A stretch of DNA of 12,750 nt from Chromatiales bacterium (GTDB lineage: Bacteria; Pseudomonadota; Gammaproteobacteria; SZUA-140): contig JAITWN010000170.1 in the NCBI GenBank assembly GCA_031285245.1, positions 1-12,750 of the forward strand. Reading direction: 5' to 3'. Numbering within the stretch: position 1 is the first letter of the stretch; every line of letters starts with the position of its first letter. The notes below the pieces were generated by a model that worked only from the letters and a program-made list of their open reading frames with translations, was not told where the DNA came from and did no database searches. Positions 8,291 through 12,750 of this stretch are shown piece by piece. The translations under genes were made by a program, and so were the position numbers.

Positions 8291-8953
8291 ATGACCAGCA
8301 AAGCCCTCGGCCTCGATGATTCGCTTCAGCGGTACGTACTCGATGTTTCGCTGCGTGAAACTGCGGTGCAGCGGGCGCTGCGTGAAGAAAGTGATCGTCA
8401 TGAGCGTGCGCAAATGCGCACGGCGGCGGATCAGGCGCAATTCATTGCGCTATTGCTGAAACTGATCGATGCGCGGCGCGTGCTTGAGATCGGCACGTTC
8501 ACCGGCTATGGCAGCCTCACCATGGCGCAGGCGTTGCCTGCGGATGGACACGTCATCACCTGCGATCTCAATGATGAATGGACTAAGACAGCGCGCAAAT
8601 ACTGGCAGCAGGCAGATGTTTTCCATCGTATCGAGCTGCGCCTCGGGCCGGCGCTCGATACGCTCGATGCATTACTCGCAGCAGGTGAGAGTGGGCGTTT
8701 TGATTTCGCTTACATCGATGCCGACAAAACCAATATGCGCACCTATTACGAGCGCTGCTTGAAGCTGGTGCGCGCGCAGGGTTTGATCGCTATCGATAAC
8801 GTATTGTGGGGCGGCAGCGTCATCAACAAAGCAGACAACGACGAAAACACCATCGCCATCCGCGACTTCAACGCGAGCTTGCATAATGATCAGCGCGTCG
8901 ACATCAGCCTGCTACCAATCGGTGATGGCCTCACCATCACCCGCATCAGATGA
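8291..8953 (+). CDS. SAM-dependent O-methyltransferase, family 3 (caffeoyl-CoA OMT-like)
   Basis: This is a 220-residue class I methyltransferase of the cation-dependent O-methyltransferase family that includes plant caffeoyl-CoA and bacterial YrrM-type enzymes. Seen in order are helix RHERAQMRTAADQAQF, the SAM-binding motif VLEIGTFTGYGSLTMAQALP at about 64-83, acidic motif VITCDLND near 88-95, FDFAYIDADKTNMRTYYE near 137-154, whose Asp143 is a likely metal ligand, and LIAIDNVLWGG near 165-175 with Asp169-Asn170 as further metal ligands. The C-terminus LLPIGDGLTITRIR is typical. The open frame extends upstream to 8126, but the ATG at 8291 has GGAG 6 bp before it and gives the family length. 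The substrate cannot be told. It converges on cheB with 40 bp between stops and no clear terminator there. Confidence 0.93.
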   Translation: MTSKALGLDDSLQRYVLDVSLRETAVQRALREESDRHERAQMRTAADQAQFIALLLKLIDARRVLEIGTFTGYGSLTMAQALPADGHVITCDLNDEWTKTARKYWQQADVFHRIELRLGPALDTLDALLAAGESGRFDFAYIDADKTNMRTYYERCLKLVRAQGLIAIDNVLWGGSVINKADNDENTIAIRDFNASLHNDQRVDISLLPIGDGLTITRIR

Positions 8954-8993
8954 AGACGGAGATCTTGTGGGGAACCTAGCGCAGACGGTCAAA

Positions 8994-10091
8994 TCAGCCT
9001 ACACGGCTGGCCTGCTTGCGTGCGAGCGGTGCATCGGCGAGGCGCAAGATGGCGTCGGCGATTTCGTAGAGATCCATGACGCAGTCAGCGGCGCCGAGGC
9101 GCACGGCTTCACCCGGCATGCCCCACACCACGCTGCTGCGCTCATCCTGTGCGATGGTGGCGGCTCCTGCATCCTTCATTTCCTTGAGGCCGGCGGCGCC
9201 GTCATCCCCCATGCCGGTCAGGATGACACCGATGGCGTTGGGGCCGGCGTTTTGCGCCACAGAACGAAACATGACATCGACGCTCGGGCGATGACGATTC
9301 ACCGGCGGACCATCGCTCAAGCGGCAGATATAACGCGCACCATCGCGCACCACCAGCAGATGGCTGTTACCCGGCGCGATCAATACGTGTCCCGGCAAGA
9401 TCTGCTGACCATCGCGCGCTTGAGAAACCGTCATCGCTGATTCGCGATTCATGCGCGCGGCAAACGGTGCACTGAAGGCTTCTGGAATATGCTGCGAGAT
9501 CACCACGCCCGGCGCATCTGGCGGCAGGCGTACTAGAACTTCCTTGATCGCTTCGGTGCCGCCCGTGGATGCGCCGATCGCGATCAAGCGTTCCGTGGTG
9601 CGAAAGTGCGTCGGACTCTCGCGGCGCAGCACGACATCGGCATTGTAACGCGTCTCGATCACGCGCGCCGTCATGCTAGGTGCGCGCACACTGGTACGCG
9701 CGGCCATCTTCACCTTGGCGACGACTTCGTCACGATAGCCTTCCAGCGTATGCGCAAGATCCACCTTCGGCTTAGAAACAAAATCGATCGCGCCGAGCTC
9801 GAGCGCGCGCAGCGTGATATCGGCGCTCTTTTCCGTGAGCGATGACACCATCACCACCGGCATCGGACGCAGGCGCATGAGGTTGGAAAGGAAAGTCACG
9901 CCATCCATCTTTGGCATCTCAACATCGAGGGTCAGCACATCGGGATTGAGACTTTTGATTTTGTCGCGCGCGATGTAAGGATCCTGAGCTGTACCGATGA
10001 CGTCGATATCCGGATCCGACTCCAGCATATTGGTCAGCAATTGACGCACCAGCGCAGAATCGTCAATCACCAAAACGCGAATTTTCTTCAT
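8994..10091 (-). CDS. cheB: Chemotaxis response regulator protein-glutamate methylesterase CheB
   Basis: This 365-residue CheB removes methyl groups from receptor glutamates and can deamidate receptor glutamines, resetting receptor sensitivity. The receiver domain (about 1-120) has the acidic pair Asp10-Asp11, phospho-acceptor Asp56 in TLDVEMPKMDG, SSLTEKS and the SKPK lysine (Lys107). A linker near 130-165 leads to the methylesterase domain with IGASTGGTEA (Ser175), ISQHIP (His201) and ILTGMGDDG (Asp297). The triad spacing of 26 and 122 residues equals that of the enterobacterial enzyme as I recall it (Ser164, His190, Asp286), so it should be active. A strong GGGAGG ribosome site lies 7 bp upstream of the ATG. 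It is the last gene of the operon, 36 bp after cheD. Confidence 0.97.
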   Translation of the reverse strand: MKKIRVLVIDDSALVRQLLTNMLESDPDIDVIGTAQDPYIARDKIKSLNPDVLTLDVEMPKMDGVTFLSNLMRLRPMPVVMVSSLTEKSADITLRALELGAIDFVSKPKVDLAHTLEGYRDEVVAKVKMAARTSVRAPSMTARVIETRYNADVVLRRESPTHFRTTERLIAIGASTGGTEAIKEVLVRLPPDAPGVVISQHIPEAFSAPFAARMNRESAMTVSQARDGQQILPGHVLIAPGNSHLLVVRDGARYICRLSDGPPVNRHRPSVDVMFRSVAQNAGPNAIGVILTGMGDDGAAGLKEMKDAGAATIAQDERSSVVWGMPGEAVRLGAADCVMDLYEIADAILRLADAPLARKQASRVG

Positions 10092-10127
10092 GCCCCTTCC
10101 TCCCGATTATTCTTGCCTCTGCGGCAC

Positions 10128-10787
10128 TCAGAACAATGTAACGTCGCCATCTTGCTTGCGCACCAGCGCCTGCTGATACGCGCGTTCGCGCGCAACGATG
10201 TTGTCATCGTGCATCTTGAGCAGCCGTTTCATGAAAACCTTGCCTGTAGACGGTTGGTAAAAAATCTTGCGCGGATAGATATCACCAAGATCGCTCGCTA
10301 CCAGTCTGATACCTTCGTCTTCAATATAAGATTGAACGAAGTCGATGTTCTTGCGTCCGATATCGGCCATGTGCGAAATGATCTTACCGCCGCCGAATAC
10401 TTTGACTTCGAGCCGGTCGCGACGACCGCCATATTTGAGAATGTCATTGATGAGTCGCTCCATGGCATGGCTGCCATAGCGCGTGGACGCATCGACTCCT
10501 GGCGCCTCCCAGCTAGAGGCGCTGCCCGCACCTTGCGTTGGCAGCATGAAATGATTCATGCCGCCAACACCATTGGCGCTGTCGCGCACGCACGCTGACA
10601 CACAAGACCCAAGCACGGTCAGAATCATTTCATTCTTGGTGGTAACGTAATAATCACCTGGCAGAATCTTGGCCACCACGCAGTTATGGGTATTGTCCCA
10701 ATAGCGATTGATGTGCTCGAAGCCCGGCAAAACGGCATCCATGCGCGCGCGCAAACCATCCTGGTTAGTGGAAAGCTCCTGCTTCAT
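10128..10787 (-). CDS. cheD: Chemoreceptor glutamine deamidase CheD
   Basis: This 219-residue protein is the CheD deamidase, which converts specific receptor glutamines to glutamates. The core AKILPGDYYVTT...MILTVLGSCVSACVRD carries the catalytic Cys62, and GGMNHFMLP carries His79; their spacing of 17 matches the Cys27-His44 pair of Thermotoga CheD. Later blocks VKVFGGGKI (near 128-136), IGRKNIDFVQSYIEDEGIRLVASDLGD and PRKIFYQPSTGKVFMKRL are typical. An N-terminal stretch of about 35 residues before the core is longer than in the Thermotoga protein. The ATG overlaps the cheR stop by 4 bp (ATGA), indicating translational coupling, and only a weak ribosome site is seen inside cheR. Confidence 0.96.
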   Translation of the reverse strand: MKQELSTNQDGLRARMDAVLPGFEHINRYWDNTHNCVVAKILPGDYYVTTKNEMILTVLGSCVSACVRDSANGVGGMNHFMLPTQGAGSASSWEAPGVDASTRYGSHAMERLINDILKYGGRRDRLEVKVFGGGKIISHMADIGRKNIDFVQSYIEDEGIRLVASDLGDIYPRKIFYQPSTGKVFMKRLLKMHDDNIVARERAYQQALVRKQDGDVTLF

Positions 10788-11656
10788 TTGCCTGCGGCCG
10801 AGCCGTCCAATTTCCGGTAGATCGTTCTGCCGATCAGCTCAAAGCGCTCGCACACTTTATAAAGCGTTTCGGAATGGCCGATGAAAAGGTGCCCGTCGGC
10901 GCACAAAATATTCGCGTAGCGATCAAATAACCGCCGCTGCGTATCCTTGTCGAAATAGATCACCACATTGCGACAGAAAATAAGATCGAACGGCCCGCGC
11001 ATCGGCCATTCCTCGATCAGATTCAGACAGCGGAAGGTGATCAGATCGCGGATTTCATCACGCATCCGCACTTTTTCCGCTTGATTGCCCGCACCCTTAT
11101 TTACATAACGCCGCTGATACTGCTCGGGAATGCCGGTGATGCGATCCGCCGTATAAATTCCGCTCGCGGCGCGATCGATCACATTGGTGTCGATATCCGT
11201 CGCCAGAATCTTGATATCCCAGCCCTGATTCTTCGGCATCAGATCATGCACCACCATGGCGATGGAGTAGGGCTCTTCGCCAGTGGAGCAACCCGCTGAC
11301 CAGATGCGAATGCGGCGCGAGCTAGCATTCAAGCGCAGCAATGCGGGCAACACATCACTGCGCAGATAATCGAAATGATGCGATTCGCGGAAAAATGCCG
11401 TCAGATTAGTGGTGATCGCGTTGACGACCTCCGGCAATTCTTCGCTGTGCGCTTCCACATACTGGCAATATTCAGAAAATCGCGTCATGCCCAGCGTGCG
11501 CAAACGCTTCGCCAGCCGACCATAGACGAGATCCTCCTTGCCTTCGGCAAGCGAGATCCCCGTACGCTTAAGGACCAATCGACGAATGAAGTCGAAGTCC
11601 CGCGCGGTGAATTCCAGTTCGTGTTTTTTGGTAGCTGCAGCCTGATTTCCTGCCAC
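10784..11656 (-). CDS. cheR: Chemotaxis protein methyltransferase CheR
   Basis: This 290-residue SAM-dependent enzyme methylates receptor glutamates. The N-terminal helical domain (about 12-100) includes FIRRLVLKRTGISL, YGRLAKRLRTLG and TNLTAFFRE (83-91). The catalytic domain has IRIWSAGCSTGEEPYS (116-131, SAM site), ILATDID (150-156), FDLIFCRNVVIYFDK (223-237) and LFIGHSETL (257-265). The loop in the beta-subdomain (VNKGAGNQAEKVRM, 185-198) is about as long as in the E. coli enzyme, which binds the receptor tail pentapeptide. Translation starts at GTG (11656); an AGGGAG ribosome site immediately after the mcp stop supports this. There is a 14-bp gap from mcp and a 4-bp overlap with cheD. Confidence 0.97.
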   Translation of the reverse strand: MAGNQAAATKKHELEFTARDFDFIRRLVLKRTGISLAEGKEDLVYGRLAKRLRTLGMTRFSEYCQYVEAHSEELPEVVNAITTNLTAFFRESHHFDYLRSDVLPALLRLNASSRRIRIWSAGCSTGEEPYSIAMVVHDLMPKNQGWDIKILATDIDTNVIDRAASGIYTADRITGIPEQYQRRYVNKGAGNQAEKVRMRDEIRDLITFRCLNLIEEWPMRGPFDLIFCRNVVIYFDKDTQRRLFDRYANILCADGHLFIGHSETLYKVCERFELIGRTIYRKLDGSAAGK

Positions 11657-11664
11657 GTCTAGCT

Positions 11665-11670
11665 CTCCCT
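11665..11670 (-). promoter_or_regulatory. Ribosome binding site selecting the GTG start of cheR
   Basis: AGGGAG on the minus strand directly follows the mcp stop codon and lies 8 bp before the cheR GTG at 11656. No nearby ATG offers a better start, so this site decides the call. Confidence 0.7.
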
Positions 11671-12750
11671 TCAGGCGACTCGTCGAGGCTTGCGAACTAC
11701 GCTGCGCACGGGAGAAGCTGCAGCGTTGTCACTATGATTCGAAACCGGCGCACGCACTGCCTCGCGACGCGGATCAGCACTGCGGAAGAAGCCGACGATA
11801 TCGACCAAGGCTTCTGATTCGCTGGCGAGCAATTTGCTCGCGCGCGCGGAATCATCGACCAAGCGCGCGTTTTGCTGCGTGATGTGATCGAGCTGCATGA
11901 CGGCATTGCCGACCTGATCGATACCCGCCGCCTGCTCGCGGCTCGCACCGGCGATATCCGAAATAGCGGTGTTGACCTTCGACACTCGGTTCACGATATC
12001 GTTGAGCGTCTGGCCTGATTCGTTGACCAAGCGGCGGCCGTTTTCCACCTTGTGGACGGTATCGGAGATAAGATTCTTGATCTCACGCGCCGAAGACGCG
12101 CTGCGCTGGGCGAGATTACGCACTTCACCAGCAACCACCGCGAAGCCACGACCTTGTTCGCCAGCGCGTGCCGCCTCAACCGCGGCATTGAGCGCGAGCA
12201 GATTGGTCTGAAAAGCGATTTCATCGATCACGGTGCTGATCTCGGCGATGCGCTTGCTCGCTGAATCGATCTCGCTCATCGCTTCCACCGCGCGCATCAC
12301 CACCGCGCCACCCACTTGCGCCGAAGCGCGCGTTTCTTCCATCAACTGACTCGCCTGCGAGGCGTTGTCTGCATTCTCACGCACGGTGCTGGTCAGCTCT
12401 TCCATGCTGGAAGCCGTTTCCTCCAGCGAAGAAGCCTGCGCCTCGGTACGCGATGACAGACTAGAGATACCGCTCGCGATACCGGCGCTGGCCTCGCCCA
12501 CCACCCCGGCCTTGGTGACCACATCCGACACCATGGTGTGCAGCGTGCCCTGCATGACATTCAGCGTATGCATCAGCTCTCGGAACTCTCCCTTGCCTTC
12601 GAATTCAGTCCGGCATTGGAGATCACCCGCAGCAAGGCGCTGTGACATGCGCTGGACTTCGCGCAGCGGACGCACGATGAGCGCGCGCAGATGAGACGAC
12701 ATACCAGCCAGCAGAATTGCATTACCGAGCACGGAAACCCAAGTGGTACC
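11671..12750 (-). CDS. Methyl-accepting chemotaxis protein, N-terminus cut by window edge
   Basis: This is the C-terminal 359 codons of a membrane chemoreceptor; its sensor domain and first helix lie beyond the right edge. The frame is open to the window end. From the edge inward come a hydrophobic helix (TTWVSVLGNAILLAGM, the second membrane span), a HAMP domain (IVRPLREVQRMSQRLAAGDLQCR), a first methylation helix (SRTEAQASSLEETASSMEEL), the conserved hairpin tip FQTNLLALNAAVEAARAGEQ and GRGFAVVAGEVRNLAQRSA, and a second methylation helix. The pattern resembles the E. coli-type 36-heptad class by eye. The C-terminus is a basic tail ending RKPRRVA and lacks the NWETF-type pentapeptide that tethers CheR and CheB in some receptors. 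It is upstream of cheR, cheD and cheB in one operon. The ligand is unknown. Confidence 0.95.
   Translation of the reverse strand, partial: GTTWVSVLGNAILLAGMSSHLRALIVRPLREVQRMSQRLAAGDLQCRTEFEGKGEFRELMHTLNVMQGTLHTMVSDVVTKAGVVGEASAGIASGISSLSSRTEAQASSLEETASSMEELTSTVRENADNASQASQLMEETRASAQVGGAVVMRAVEAMSEIDSASKRIAEISTVIDEIAFQTNLLALNAAVEAARAGEQGRGFAVVAGEVRNLAQRSASSAREIKNLISDTVHKVENGRRLVNESGQTLNDIVNRVSKVNTAISDIAGASREQAAGIDQVGNAVMQLDHITQQNARLVDDSARASKLLASESEALVDIVGFFRSADPRREAVRAPVSNHSDNAAASPVRSVVRKPRRVA

Noticed and set aside
8954..8993. Bidirectional terminator between the methyltransferase and cheB
   Set aside because: AGACGG occurs twice, but as a direct and not an inverted repeat; no stable stem with a T run is visible.

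Overview
This is a GC-rich proteobacterial chromosome segment, probably Gamma- or Betaproteobacteria. The evidence is a gram-negative MnmG, a MoxR/DUF58/TgpA-type transglutaminase operon, a periplasmic YceI protein with an export signal, and a chemotaxis adaptation operon carrying CheD. I cannot place it closer than that. Most of the DNA is ordinary dense coding sequence with no phage, plasmid or insertion-sequence genes. The only repeat-like mobile DNA is a short palindromic element at 1728-1867.

Layout. Positions 1-1699 (minus strand) hold mnmG, which lacks only its C-terminal end because it runs off the left edge. A 220-bp divergent intergenic region follows and contains a MITE-like palindrome. 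Positions 1920-6315 (plus strand) form a tight four-gene run: a MoxR AAA+ ATPase, a DUF58 membrane protein, a TgpA-like membrane transglutaminase with an intact Cys-His-Asp triad, and a stand-alone cyclic-nucleotide-binding-fold protein 4 bp downstream. After a 133-bp gap with a candidate promoter come an unassigned polytopic membrane protein (6449-7306) and a secreted YceI-family lipocalin-like protein (7362-7937), closed by a strong intrinsic terminator. A 305-bp stretch without a confident gene precedes a SAM-dependent O-methyltransferase (8291-8953). Convergent to it on the minus strand lies an operon transcribed mcp > cheR > cheD > cheB (12750 down to 8994). Its first gene is cut by the right edge.

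How the genes work together. The MoxR/DUF58/transglutaminase trio is a recurrent gene set thought to act in envelope protein assembly or remodelling: MoxR as cytoplasmic ATPase, DUF58 as membrane partner, TgpA as enzyme facing the periplasm. The cyclic-nucleotide-binding-fold protein looks like an added sensory or structural subunit, but it lacks the usual phosphate-binding arginine. The chemotaxis genes encode a receptor and its three modifying enzymes (methyltransferase, deamidase, methylesterase). CheA, CheW and CheY are not in the window.

The most unusual points are the cyclic-nucleotide-fold protein attached to the transglutaminase operon, the palindromic element between mnmG and moxR, the pairing of an apparently tether-binding type of CheR with a receptor lacking the C-terminal tether peptide, and a coding-like remnant on the minus strand around 7985-8139. 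I did not find a clearly new defence, mobile or biosynthetic system.
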